In this document: positions 44,260 to 56,700 of the stretch, piece after piece
Layout of the letters: every line of letters begins with the position of its first letter
Numbering within the stretch: the stretch's first letter is position 1
From: Plutella xylostella
Lineage: Eukaryota > Arthropoda > Insecta > Lepidoptera > Plutellidae
Assembly (NCBI RefSeq): GCF_932276165.1
Contig: NC_063984.1
Location: 2,859,501 to 2,923,500 of the forward strand
Direction of reading: 5' to 3'
DNA length: 64,000 bases
Made by a program: the position numbers and the translations under genes
Notes under the pieces: generated by a model
Databases searched by the model: none
What the model saw: only the letters and a program-made list of their open reading frames with translations
Told to the model about the DNA's origin: nothing

Positions 44260-45095
44260 TTACTTGTGTGGGACAGGGAGTACCATAATTTTTTTTTTGG
44301 GGTACTCCACATCTATGCGATATATAAGCTTGATATCTTTACCCGTTTCTGAGAAAAAGGGCGGTGACAGACAGTCAGTCAGACAGACGGACAACAAAGA
44401 GATCCTATAACGGTTGCTTTTTTTCTTTTGACGTTCGAAACCCTAAAATTAAGTAAAAATATTATGCTGCCAAAAAATGTACTTACAGGTATTGAAAAAG
44501 CGGTATATAAACAAATTATACCAGCAGAGGGTTCACCATTTAGCTGAATGTTACTTAGAAAACGGCCTTGAGTGGCGGTCAAGTTGGTCCCCGCCTGCGA
44601 TACTTTCCATTAACATTGGGACTCGTTTTCATGTTTTTAGCGTACAGTCAGGTTTTTAGTTTTTTATAATTGTATTTTTTTATTTGTAACTTTTTAGTTG
44701 TTTTTATTTTATGAAATTTTACGTCGGTAGGTAGTTCATGATCATTTTTTTTATTTCAATAATTTTGGTGTTGTTATTTAAATACCTTCAATATGCATAT
44801 TTTTGTAATGTGAAAATCAAGTCCTTTCATTTGATACCTTACACGGCAAAGTTGAATTATTATTTTTTCGATCATCACGTTATGTCCTCAAGAGGGCGCT
44901 ATGTACATTTTAATGGAACGTCACATAGCCTATAGCCATCGCGCCATCAATACGCTTCTAACAATACCTCATACATCAAAATCTATCAAGCCGTTTTGGC
45001 TACAGGAGGGAACAAAGAAACAGACAAACATACATATATACATACATACAATCAAAAAACATTACCCTCCTCCTTCGGCAGTCGGGTAAAAAGGA
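44260..45095. repeat. Two adjacent decayed interspersed repeats
   Basis: 44260-44460 has a GACAGACAGTCAGTCAGACAG stretch, then GACAACAAAGAGATCCTATA and a GAAACCCTA end, a common decayed repeat in Lepidoptera. 44740-45095 has ACATTTTAATGGAACG, GCCGTTTTGGCTACAGGAGG and ends near CGGCAGTCGGGTAAAAAG, another recurring class. No coding remains and the ends are not sharp. Confidence 0.4.
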
Positions 45096-45103
45096 GTAAG
45101 ACA

Positions 45104-45267
45104 GGGGGTCATTCTGATTTTTTGCTCTACGAGTTTTGGAAATTAACAAAAAAAAACCTTTTTCATAGAAACTTTGTTGGACATGTGACTTTTTACCATG
45201 GAAAATGAATATTTTTTTTTCGCGAATTTGCAAATCTCGTAGAACAAAAGTTGTTCAGAATGACCCC
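45104..45267. mobile_element. Possible fold-back element
   Basis: The left end GGGGGTCATTCTGATTTTTTG and right end CAGAATGACCCC form imperfect inverted repeats that continue with CTCTACGAG / CTCGTAGAA. The core is AT-rich, with no coding sequence. Confidence 0.5.
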
Positions 45268-46039
45268 TTGAGTCATCCCCTTTTGGCTATGTATAGCCCT
45301 TTTGCGACACTATGTATTTACTTTGCTTTGTCGTCGGGGTTCAGTTGGCTGGAGGATGCCCGAAACTTATTATCTACACTTTAATACTTTTAGTTACCTT
45401 TCTACAAGTAAATACCACATTTGTTTGAGAAAGCTAATCGGGTTCCGAGTATAGAGTAAAGTGGCACCCCTATTAATTTCTACTCTTTCCTGGTGCCTAC
45501 CAGTGTAAGTAAGAATTATACTTACTTACCCTAAAATCACCCAAAATGTACTTGAACATAATTGTCAATAAAGTTGGCGAGTAAAAGTTTATCGACCCAC
45601 TGTGCAAACTTACATGTGTGCGTGTCACTGCGTGTGCTGTGTGAAGAGCATTGAAAACCCAAAATTGGCGCGGCACGTCACCCTGTACGGGCCCTTAATC
45701 GTGGAGTTACTTAGGTACTGCTGGTATTTATTTAATATGAAGGGTTTAACAAGTACGGTCTATTATTATATAATTAAGTATACATATACATAAATAATTC
45801 GGTTTTTATAAAAGAGGTAAAAGTCGCATAAGAAATACGACGTTGATGCTATGAATTTCGACGGTAACTGCATCAAATTGCTAGATTAGGTGTCAGCCAT
45901 AAATAAACTATGTTTATTCAACAATTTAATGTTCAGCTCAGGTATTTTGAAAGATATAGAGGCCCCACAAAAACTCAAGATAACCTATTTTTACTAAGTA
46001 TAAGAAAAATACAAAAGTGATCAAATGTTAAATACAATA
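45268..46039. other. No gene seen
   Basis: AT-rich DNA with no recognisable gene. Confidence 0.45.
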
Positions 46040-46078
46040 GTGTGTGAGATGGCCCCACATATAATTATTATTAATAGG
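46040..46078 (+). mobile_element. SINE/LINE 3'-end fragment
   Basis: GTGTGTGAGATGGCCCCACAT followed by an A/T tail matches the 3' end of the SINE at 5829-6094 (GTGTGTGAGATGTCCCCACAT). Only the last few dozen bases are present. Confidence 0.6.
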
Positions 46079-46719
46079 CACTCTAAATTAAGCTGCAGAT
46101 TCGACCAATCACTTTACTGTGAACCTGAATCCTCTCTTTGACAGCAGACTTTATTAATTTGTCAGTCCAATCCCAACTCAGCTCTCAGAGGCTACAAATT
46201 CCACGTAAGTCCATTCAGCTTTGTGTAAACACTGAGAGCTATGCTTTGACGTTGGACATGTACCTAATACATGGGGAAATACCTTTCATTTGCAAAGTAG
46301 CCGAAGGCTACATCATTGAAAGGGGGATGAGGGTCGGTTTGACTTGGTCTGTACCAAAATAGGTACGGTCCATCTATAAAGTCATGAAAATAAAGAGTGC
46401 AGAGCATTTAGCAGATTAATGTTCTATCCTGTCGGGTATTATAACTATAGCAGTTGCTAAGATTTTAAAAAAATAGTTGTTTTAATTGCGAGTCAGTTTT
46501 AGTCTAGCCGTATTGCTAATTTTACACCTTGTTGCCCCGTAGCTGCAAATAAGAGGAAAAATTTGTGTGATGAAGTATTTATTTTTGTGAAAAATCTAAA
46601 ATGTACTGCACTGAAAGCAGAAATCACCATGATCTTTAACATTAATTCTAAGTGGTAAGTACAGGTTACTTTTACATGATTTATCCCGGATTTTCTACGG
46701 GAAACGCTTTAAATAATAA
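46079..46719. other. No gene seen
   Basis: No recognisable gene or repeat. The 74-codon plus-strand frame at 46138-46362 has no known domain. Confidence 0.45.
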
Positions 46720-46824
46720 TATCAAGTCAAATATTTTTAATCGAAGTAAAACTTAACAATGATTTGTCGATAGTCATAATATTACTCTACCATCATTTCA
46801 CAATCATCTTTTCTAACAGCTTAT
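46720..46824 (-). mobile_element. LINE 3'-end fragment interrupted by Tc1-like element
   Basis: The segment TTTGTCGATAGTCATAATA...CACCATTTCACAA-like matches 50985-51010 (TTTGTCGATAGTCATC then CACCATTTCACAA). Both read as 3' ends of the same LINE family on the minus strand. The Tc1/mariner derivative starts immediately to the right. Confidence 0.5.
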
Positions 46825-46826
46825 TA

Positions 46827-47796
46827 CAGTGAAACTATAAAGTCCTGAAATTAATGTTTGAGGAACTAAAATTTTCAGGAGCCTGGCACCATTAGAAAAG
46901 AAACATAAAAGTCATAACAATTGTTTATGTCAATAGGCGGTTGGCTGTTTTTTTGAATTTTCTTATTAATTATAAGGATAATCTAGATAAAAGCAACAAT
47001 TTACGTTTGGTTGCAATTAGGAAGATGAAGAAAAATATTCGTAGTCAAGCTAGTGAAGTTATTTATCGAGTTTTTATACAATGTTTAGCGGAACATCAAG
47101 CTGGACACATTTTGTCGAATTTGGAAGATGTTTACGCTCGTACAGCGTCTATGACGGGTATGTAGCGTTGTACAAATTGTAATAACTCATTTTTTATTAG
47201 TACCAACGCTTCATTTATCGATAAACCTAGGTTTAGAGCCCAATTAGAACATTGTTTACATACCACTGATTGTAGGTTTCATCTGGTTTCAGTTGAGTCA
47301 AACCTTAACATTTTGATACTTGAAGATATATTTTTTGTTTACTTACTAAATTCACATTGTGTGAATTTAGGGGGCATTGTGTAACTCAAAAAGATTTTTT
47401 TATTTTATTTTATAGTAATATCGGACCAGCGTGCCAAAGAAGGCAAAATATGGAATATTTCTAACTCTTGGAAGAAACTGAACTGGCCGTCCAAAAAGAG
47501 AAATTGATGTCTTTACTCTGTGTGCCCTTCGTCAATAGATCCAGTTTTTTATACAGTTGTAATAACGTTATCTAAATAAATATTTATTGGTTTCACTATT
47601 AGCCTTCATATTAACACCTTCTAGCTTGTAAAAGAGCTTTTTTGTGGATGGTAAGTTGTTTTTAAAATACATAAATAGGTAGGAAGTTAACAGGCAAAAT
47701 TTCAAGTATCAAAGTCAGTTATGTTTCGCTATATAGGGTTGCTACATGAAAGATAGCAGTGCCCTCATTTAATTTCAGGACTTTATAGTTTCACTG
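46827..47796 (+). mobile_element. Tc1/mariner-type deletion derivative
   Basis: 970 bp flanked by TA on each side (46825-46826, 47797-47798). The terminal inverted repeats are about 30 bp, CAGTGAAACTATAAAGTCCT and onwards, with the reverse complement at 47770-47796. The interior contains N-terminal transposase remnants, but no DDE catalytic region. Confidence 0.85.
46990..47537 (+). pseudogene. Transposase DNA-binding domain remnant with an intron
   Basis: 47020-47157 encodes a helix-turn-helix-like segment (IRSQASEVIYRVF, then LSNLEDVYARTASMTG). At 47158 a splice donor GTATGT follows, and an acceptor TTTTATAG ends at 47415. Joining them in phase 1 continues in the expected way, into a KIWNISNSWKK stretch. 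A frameshift then separates this from TGRPKREIDVFTLCALRQ, which ends at a stop at 47535-47537. The order (HTH, then a GRPKR-type basic motif and FTLCALR) fits the start of a large family of insect transposases. The catalytic domain is gone. Confidence 0.7.
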
Positions 47797-47909
47797 TATT
47801 TTATAATTAATTGCTATAGTTTCCTTATTATATTGGTGGACAAGACCAAATAACCAATAACATAATATACATTACATGAATTTCGTGTGGAAAAGAAGTT
47901 AAAGAATTA

Positions 47910-48056
47910 CCCCCTTATTCATAAAAAAGTTAGTGGACGCTTTAGCTATTGAACTATTCTGTCACTCTCTGACAGAGAACAATTTGTTCTTTGACAGAGA
48001 GGGACAAAAAAGTTCAATAGCTAAAGTGTCCACTAACTTTTTTATGAATAAGGGGG
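47910..48056. mobile_element. Fold-back MITE with TTA duplication
   Basis: 147 bp. The left arm CCCCCTTATTCATAAAAAAG and the right arm are complementary for about 47 bp with few mismatches; the core, rich in CTCTGACAGAGA, is itself palindromic. TTA (47907-47909 and 48057-48059) flanks it, as in PIF/Harbinger-type insertions. Non-coding. Confidence 0.8.
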
Positions 48057-49735
48057 TTAGTACATAGGTACATCTTTACATGGAGTCTCCATTTGATCTA
48101 GCTATCACAATCAAAGGGTAATTTAACGATTGAAGATGGTCCATACAGATTGTTGTTACTGTGACACCAATATCCTCTAATGGCTCCCGGGAGGAAGGAG
48201 GGCATGGGGTGGGGTAAGGGGGGGTTGTGGTCCTGAGTCGACATCAATGGGGTCGCGGGGCCATCACCCGGTCGCCTTTTTGCTAAGAGACGGGGAAAAA
48301 TTCGTTACCGCCACACTGATCCAATTTGCCCGGAAAACACTTCGGCTTACAGGAAGACTTTTAATCCGTTTACTGAATATTAAATTTAATTGCAGGTAAA
48401 AAATATAGATCGTAGTTTTTCCTATTTATTTATTTTCCACGACAGTAAAGGTTTTACATCAAAGGGGTCTTCAAAGAATGGCTTGTCAAGAATTCCTTTC
48501 ATAATTTTTTGCAACACTTTTATGAAAGCTTTGAATTTGTAAGGCGATGTAGCGCGAGGTACTTTGTTGCTCCAACAAAGAGTAATGTTCGCGTATCGAT
48601 TCTGAATTCTGAGAAGATGTGAGAATGGAAGGAGAGCTCGGATAGATGCGAGTTCTCTGCAATTTTCCGCTCGAGCGGTGCGAGTTCGCTTGCCGCTCGA
48701 CTTACAGCGTCGCTCGATATAGGACGGCGATTTTGTTCGGGATCATGCTGAATACAGGTTAATGTACCCTGCCTGCATACAGAACAATATAATATGCGAA
48801 AAAAGAAATTGAGAACAAATATAAGTGTTTTAATACTCAATCTTTTTCCTAAGGTTTTAAAAAAAAAAAATTCTAAGTTTTCCCGGTAACCTTTTATCAT
48901 AAATCACTGATTAAATTCCAGTCCGTATTCTTGTTTCATCCGGCAACTTTGCACGTATCTAATATGATATGTCGCTCTCGCTACTAAGGTTGCCTGGCAG
49001 TGTGCAATATATTTGCATATTTTTCTAGCACGTTCCTAGTCGTATTAATCTTGGGAGTCCCAGATCTACAGACAGCTTTTTATATTCCGCATCAAAGTTG
49101 GGTTATATCGCCATCGCCAACGAGACTATTATATTGCATATTTTATTAAATCTTAACGGTAACAGAACTAAACAAAACCAACCGACCGTGATCACCTTTC
49201 ACAATCCTAACATTGTATTCCTTTCTGTCTCGGATTCGCCAACGAATCCAACATTTCCAATCTTGAATAGCACTTGTAAGGCACAGATATATTTTAAATT
49301 TGTGCGCTTCTCCGGATAGCTCTTGTAGATCGTATTGCTAGACAGCAACAAGAGGAGGGCGGGTATTTTACTCGAAGCACCCCTTGAAATTTGATCATGT
49401 TCCGCCGTGCACCTCGCTAAACAACAGGCGGAGTTAATATTGTGACGACGAACAAAGATAAATTTGCGCACGAGCACGCAACAGTCTGAGCGATGAAATT
49501 CACAAACTGTCTCGAATATGGAGTAAATAAACATTTTCACAACGTAGTAACATAATCGGCTAAAGATGCAACAAAGTTTAAAAAAACTTGTAACCTCTGG
49601 TTTAAACAAAATGAAACCTCTCGGTTTAAAAAAACATATTTTATCCGGTTATAGTTATAATTATGTTTGCACTGTTTAATAGGTGTTTTAATATTTTTTC
49701 TATAGCTGTTAAGTTCGAACGTGGGACAAGTTTTA
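48057..49735. other. No gene seen
   Basis: No supported gene. 48180-48260 is G-rich. The minus-strand frames at 48520-48900 and 49199-49609 (about 130 codons each) have no recognisable domain. Confidence 0.45.
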
Positions 49736-49875
49736 GGGCTGATTTTTCAATGGTCAGATAAGGGTTATCTGGGGAATAATTCTGATGCTGTCGCATCTGA
49801 CTGTTTGCATTAGACAGTGACAGCTACAATTATAATCGTCAGATAGCGTTTATCTGACCATTGAAAAATCAGCCC
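49736..49875. mobile_element. Fold-back MITE with TTA duplication
   Basis: 140 bp. The terminal arms GGGCTGATTTTTCAATGGTC are exactly complementary and extend to about 26 bp. TTA at 49733-49735 and 49876-49878. The same TTA target preference as the MITE at 47910 suggests a PIF/Harbinger relationship, although their arms differ. Confidence 0.8.
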
Positions 49876-50920
49876 TTAGGCTACTATAGATTTTTAATGG
49901 ATTCTTTATTTTAAAGTCTTATCCATCCCATCAACAAACTGTATTGTAGCTCCATGCACCATTACAGACAAGCTCTTTTACGAAGCAACTACGAAAGAAA
50001 AAGAGCAGCGGTGTCAAGAATTTTAACGGTAAAAAGCCCTTTGTGAGCTTTATCATTTTAGTTTCATATAAAATAGACAAACGACAATAAGGCGTCGTTT
50101 ATTAGTACCTAGTCCCTGACTGTGTTAACTTTGTGCTCAAAGCAGCCTTTGAGAAAGTTGGTCGTTTGCAATTAAAAGCAATGTGACCCGCAGAGGCGGA
50201 GGTTGTCAAGCGTAGTGAAAATAGAGCTGGAGGTACGTACTGCTCTTAATTTGATCGTGGTAAGTGTGAAAATCACAGTGCAAGTCCTTTCAGCAATTCT
50301 GTATTCAGGCGCACTGAGCAAGACCCCGGCTCCCAGCGCAAGGTACAGTCTTTGAACCATCTTCCAAAACCGTCTTACACAATATTATAAGTCAAATATT
50401 CATTCAATTTCAATACCTGTTATTATGTCTATGTTATTTGAATACGTTGCGGTATTAAAAACTATTTTTTGTTGCATACTGAGCATGTTATAAAGCGGTT
50501 TAAAGCATCTACATTAGTACTGAATTAACTTATTCAAACAAAACGAAAATCTAATACTTTGGCGGGTGGCACTTTTGGGAATAACTCCACCTCGTGATAC
50601 ACATGCTGACTCATTAATCCTAATTGTGTGTAACCACAAAATTGCCGACCATAATAGTTGGATTATTTGCGATACCCAGGCGAGTATAATCAGGGCATTA
50701 GCAGGTCGTGGGGTGATCGTATCATTACCGCTAGAGCCTTCTCAAAGAAAACCCCGTTTGCCCCCCCCAGTGCTACCCCCCCTTTAGCCGCTTCATCTGC
50801 TGCGAGCTACTAATGCCTGCGATTTGCATTTATTCAGGTTTGCAGGAATTAATATGCTATGTTATTTTATTACTTGGACATTACACTACTAGTTCTACAT
50901 AACGAATTAATGATGTACAC
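49876..50920. other. No gene seen
   Basis: AT-rich DNA. No recognisable gene or repeat. Confidence 0.45.
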
Positions 50921-51095
50921 AACACACAAATTCAAATTCAAATTCAAATGGTTTAATCGACGTAAAATTTTAAAATTATTTGTCGATAGTCATCTACCAC
51001 CATTTCACAAAGGCCCCGTCATTGAGAAGGAAAGAATTGCCGAAAGAAACTCCTCGAGCATCTTTTCAACTTTTTCCTTATAATCTATTACAATT
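50921..51095 (-). mobile_element. LINE 3'-end fragment with TTTGAA tail
   Basis: On the minus strand the sequence ends in repeated TTTGAA units (50929-50950), preceded by a 3' UTR or terminal coding part with GGCCTTTGTGAAATGG. The same family appears at 46720-46824. Confidence 0.6.
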
Positions 51096-53719
51096 TTTAC
51101 TTATATCTAGTACCTACAATTTTACTTAAGTACCTATATCCATTTCATTTTTTCAATAGCCTAAGCTGAGGTGGACAAGACCACGCGTTTTTGTCGTTTA
51201 AATAATCATTTATACTATAGTAAGCTTTACTACATAATGTAGCTTTAACATAATTATAATCATAACAGGTATGCTTTACGGCCAATTACGAGACACACTG
51301 CGTCGCCCGCGCTAAAGTTAAATCACCCTTTTTCCTTCAGGCTAAACAAACTACTAATTTACATATGAATCTAATAATGTACTACAGAAGAGAGGGCCTC
51401 CCCCTCCCCCCACCACACAAGGATCCGCGCTGGACATAGGTACTTATATTAAAATTATTTAGAAAAGCCAGCTCCTAGCTCCGGGCTACAGCAAATACAT
51501 CTGCTGCCGGCTGCTGGGCAAACACACGCCCTACATCCGCGCTCGCCAGTAGCCAGCGGGCAAACACACGGGCTAGTCCGCTAATGAACGTTTCTACATG
51601 CTAATGATGAGGTAGGTTTGGGTAAAGTGCGAGCCTTTAGGTATTATTTGTGTAAATTTATAAATTACAAAAGTTGCGACCAAGCCGACTATTGGCTAGT
51701 CAGTAGAGTTTGGTTAGCGGAGTGGGCCGCAGCTTGCGAAGCGTACGTAATGTACGGAGAGCTAAATATTTGAGCTCGGATGAGATTCGTACTCAAACGG
51801 ATCCTGTTTGAGCGAGTCGCTTGTATTTATTCATTCGGTAATACTCGTATTTCGGACCATCCGTTTGCTAACCATACTTTTGTTTGTCTTCGTGAGGGGT
51901 TTCGCGAATCGGAAAGTTGTTTGTAGATTTATTTTTTGATCGTTATTTTATTTTGCTGAGTCCGTTAGGATTATGTTTACTTTCTGTAGTTGGAGTTGAT
52001 TAAACAGATAATGATCCAGAGTTATTGCTTTTCTGCACACCTACGCCAATTTTTACACATATTTTTTCAAGCTTTAGGTTTGTTAACTAGACGCATTTTG
52101 GTAATAGAACACCATGGATTACTTACTGATTGTCTTTTAATAAAATTTAAATACTTACACATTCAATTTAATTAAACATCAAAATTACCGTTCGTCTGTA
52201 ACTAAAGCCTTCCCACGCCTCAGAAACTGTACGACAAAGACTTCAACAAGTACATGCAACGTTATATTCCTGTGTAGAAGAGCGTACATGTAAAGTAATA
52301 TTCCTGTGCGGAAGACAGCTCATTATCTCTTTGACGCGGAATCTAATTACCTACGTCGCGGCACTCAGATGTTTCCAATAAGCTGAGTTCGTAGCGTCGT
52401 AGCGGCTACGAGCTACGGCGTAGCTCTCGTAGCGCCGTAGCCGCGGGCGCGTAGCGGCGCGCTGTGGAGACGAGCTGACGCCTCCCCTGATACTTGATCT
52501 GTTTCATTGTTCTTAACTGAATTCTAAAATGGGATACTCAATTCAGTTAAAATTTTATGTTCTTTACCTGAAATGAAAACATTAAATACACGCGCTCTAG
52601 GTATCTCTATTTGATTTATGATTCAGATTAATCCAATAAAGATCATTTAAGAAAGCAAGTTAGCAACAAGATGTGTTTTCATGAGAATTTAGAAAAAAAC
52701 ATCTACTAATTGTTGGCAACGGAGCAACAGATTCTGTATTTCTCCGAGTAAACAACCCACTTGGAAATGGAAAGTCTTTAGCGATTCCTGGAATCATTAT
52801 CGTAGCTCGTTATCAGCAGCTTATTGCTCGTTCCAAATACACCCACATCAAATAAATACTAATTTTTTGATACTTGAACCCACTCTTGCGTTGTTTCCAA
52901 GGTAATATTTTATTGGTTCTTACCCCTAATTAATATTATACGTACTTACTTACCCCTCGGGGACTGCTCTGCTCTATATTTCAAGAAACCAAGAGCAATA
53001 TTATATTTTGTAATTAAAAATATGTCTGGATTTTTTTTATGTATGTTCTACCTTCCAACATAGTTATACCGTTTTAATTTGTCCCTCAAAGGGTTAATTT
53101 CAGAAGAGAGCAGAGCTAGCTTAGGTACACAGTTATCATATAGGGGTATCATAATGTATAATACATCTAGAGATATATATAATATAATACTTTTTGAAAT
53201 GGCGGAAATTCATTTGTATTATGGAGTATTTTTATAGAGTGTGTTTTTCTCAAAATACCTAATTCTTGATTTAGAGAGCAAAATAAGTTTTAATTCAGGG
53301 ATGAGTTGTACCCCGTATACACATAAAGAAGAATAGAAAAAATAGCATTTTAAACTGTACTTGTATAAAATATACTTCTTTACTAATCAAGATATTTTAA
53401 AATTTTATAGTAGCCTAAATCAATATGACAGCAAATTATTCTGAAAAAAATGGCTTTACCTACTATACAGCGCAGATTTTTCAAGATCGATATACAAAAT
53501 TTCTCAAAATTATCAACGGAGAGAAGACAAAATGGGGTGACCCCTTTCATAATGACCTGAAGCATCTGATGTGAATATTCCTAAAAACTATATCGATTCA
53601 TCTCAAATTAAAATGGGGAGACACCTGAACACCTATACCTACCTACATACAAATAATAAATCCGACCCGGTAACCAGACCATAAAACTCGCTGAACATAA
53701 TACATCAAATTCGCACAGT
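51096..53719. other. No gene; third GCTACG cluster
   Basis: No gene supported. A GGGCAAACACACG motif is repeated directly near 51514 and 51560 in a GC-rich patch. The GCTACG/CGTAGC cluster is at 52389-52455. The rest is AT-rich. Confidence 0.45.
52389..52455. repeat. GCTACG/CGTAGC hexamer cluster 3
   Basis: Eight copies of CGTAGC or GCTACG in 67 bp, mixed orientation, followed by a CGCG-rich stretch. The densest of the three clusters in the window. Confidence 0.65.
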
Positions 53720-56700
53720 TTGACAAGCGGCCATTATGCGATGGCCGCGAAACAAATGATTACAAACGGATCGGGCGGCGCGCGGGTGTGGGGCGGGGGC
53801 GGGGGCGGTTGCCATGGCGACGCGGGACGATCGATCCCCGCTCGCCTCCTCCAATTAAACAATGATTCGCACGTCAGGAGCTGTCGGTCACGCGCACACT
53901 ACGTGATGCCTGCTCTCCACTCGCACGGCTCCCTGTTTGCGTGTTCCATCTCACGCTGCACTCGACCTTTTGTGTTAAATTGCGTATTGTTGCGCTCCGC
54001 AGTATTGTTTATAGCACTGTTGCATGGTAATCCAGCTCGTATTGTCTCCTTGATTTCATCAGCGCCAGCGCGGCGCTCATCCTGAATATTTATCACTGCA
54101 CACGATATGTTTTGATTAGGTTTCCCTTCAACAACTCCACCGCCTCGGTACAACGAAAAACTACTCGTATTTTGTACCTAAAGCATCAATATCTGCGCTG
54201 TCCTTACCAAAACAGTTCCCTAATTAGAAATAGCGATCAGAGGAAAGTCGGTCGGGATCGGGACTCCGCAATTAATGAGTTTTCGTTTGTCGCCGCGACA
54301 GCTGCAAGGAGCGAGCCGGCGCGGCTCGAGGGGACTGATTAGGTTTGTCCTTGCGCCTGAATGAATAAAGAGGACGATAACATTCAGCAAATACACCCTC
54401 CAATGGAACTCCGTTCACCTACCTACTCCCGGAGATATTTGCTCATCATAAACATAGTCTATTTGATTTAAAAGTAATTACATGCAGACAGCAAGTGCTA
54501 TTTGCGGGATAGCCATGTTGTTTTGCAATAACCGCATTTCACATGGGATTTTCAGGGCGAATGAGCTTTTAATTACATTGCGCTTGTTACTGTATAAAAA
54601 GCAATGTTTATGTCAAACTGGATTTTGAATTCTGTTTGAGAGCGGCGCGGCTCAAATTAATGCGGTCCACTTACATTACATTAAAATTGGACGTCGGGCT
54701 CGACCGCAGCCGGCCAAAGAGGCTTTACTCGCAATCCCAATAAGCGATTGGCTCCCTGCAGTACCTACCTCCTCCCTATCTATAGTTTGCAAAATGGACG
54801 CGAATTTTAACGGATTAGCTATTGTAATCTTTCACCAAAACTCATTTGGATTGGGCTTAAATTAAATGTAGGTAAGCTATAGGCAATGAAACTATAGTTT
54901 ATACGCCGCAAGCGTACCTTCTGAAACGAAAGCGATGAAATAAATATTGTAGAGCTGCGTTTGTCGAGTTTACGAGATTCGCTGCCGGCCTCGGCCGCCG
55001 CTGTTGTAAGTGCAGCATTTTAATTAAATCCCGGTGTTCTTGCCGCGAGAGAGAACGCTGAAACAGGACTCATTTTTTCCCTGTGGTTTTCTGCTGTGCT
55101 GAAAAATTGAGGCGAGTCGTTTAAGCGCTCGCCGCCGCCGCCATAATGATAATGTCCCCGCGCCCGCATTTTAATATAACATACACTCGGCTCAGCGAGC
55201 GCTGGGTCCGTGCGCCTTTTATTTCTCTTGCATTTTGCAAATTCAATTCGGAGTCGGTTTTATTTTTCATCGAATTTATATTTTGGCTAGTGCCCGGCTC
55301 ACGGCTTATCGTCCGATATGCACTCTGAATAATGCTCGTAGGCAGTATAAAATTGGTTTTCATTGTTTAGTGTCAGATTTTTATAGAGGCTTTTAGTTTT
55401 GTATATTATTCTATAGCTATAGACATACAAAAGTTGCAGTACAGTGTCCAGTAACATTAGCCGGTGATTACGCGAGTAAGTTTCCGCCAACAATAGACCG
55501 GGTGGCGCAAGTTGTGTGCAGCTCTCCCGTGGCACTTGTTAACGAGCCGGCCGAGTGCCGCTGACGTCACCCATTACCCACGAGTTGCCTGTCGCTGCAC
55601 CAACTACTTATACTTTAACTGCTCTAATGGCTACCACCCGGCAGTACTCACCTACCCGTAGCGATTGGATACTGCTGCAACTTTGACAGTTCAATTAGGT
55701 ACAGGATTTAGGATCGAATTGATTTGTTGAAGATGTAAAATGTTAAGAGCTTTTAAAGTTGTTCAGACTTTCGGCTTAGTATACTTACCCTCTTTGCAAC
55801 AACCTGTATTTTTAAAGGTATTTCTCAAACGTGGTTTTTGCATGTCGTTCGAACTATAATAATATGCTAGTAAGTGTAATAATCTACTGATGTCGGGAAA
55901 ACTGTTAAAAAATTTACTAATTAAACAAGAAACAACTATACTTATGCACAGGATGGAATTTATAAGTGAAATTCATGTAGGTCAAACCCGACATGATGCA
56001 CATCTTTCATGAAATAATTATATACCTAGAGACACACTAAAGTAAAATAATACCAACAAGAACCTGCCTTCGGGACGTTCACTGATATCATTCAACCTTC
56101 CATATCCAGCACAACTATGAAAATCAATGACCCGCAAGTCCAAGCAATGCTCAAACTGCAAAGCGATAATTATTTAGAAAGCGGACCCGCTCAGTAATAA
56201 CTGTAATAATAAACAGTCTAACATACGGAGCTGTGTGCTTTGAGACCACTGCTAGCTGCAGAGTAATCAGTGGAAATCTAGTTTTTATGCTCTGGGAATA
56301 CAGTTGAGGGTTGAAACGTAGTGTTGCAATCACACGGCTCGCGCGGTATGTTGCGTCGAGTTATTTAACATGGCCGGGGTTAGCGTGCGCTCAGTATCTA
56401 TTGCTGGTTTAATAAGCGCCAAATAGCAAATGCTTCAAGCGTAGAACGCTGCATACTGAAATTGGCTTTTAGGAATTGTGGATGGGTATTTAGTAGGATT
56501 CAAAGGTTATGTGTGCCTATCATCATAATCAACCTTCTATGGCCTCCGGCTGGGTTGCTACAGGTATCCTTTAGGATTTGTTATTTGACTTCGGAATCTA
56601 GTTACTACATAATGCATCATCTAGATATTTCGTAATCTAAATAAATTAGACATTATTTATATTTTTGCTACTTCCTTTATTTAAACTAGATATAACCTAA

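Noticed and set aside
48520..49609. Two minus-strand genes of about 130 codons
   Set aside because: No recognisable domains, no clear start context or splice sites, and base composition like the surrounding non-coding DNA.
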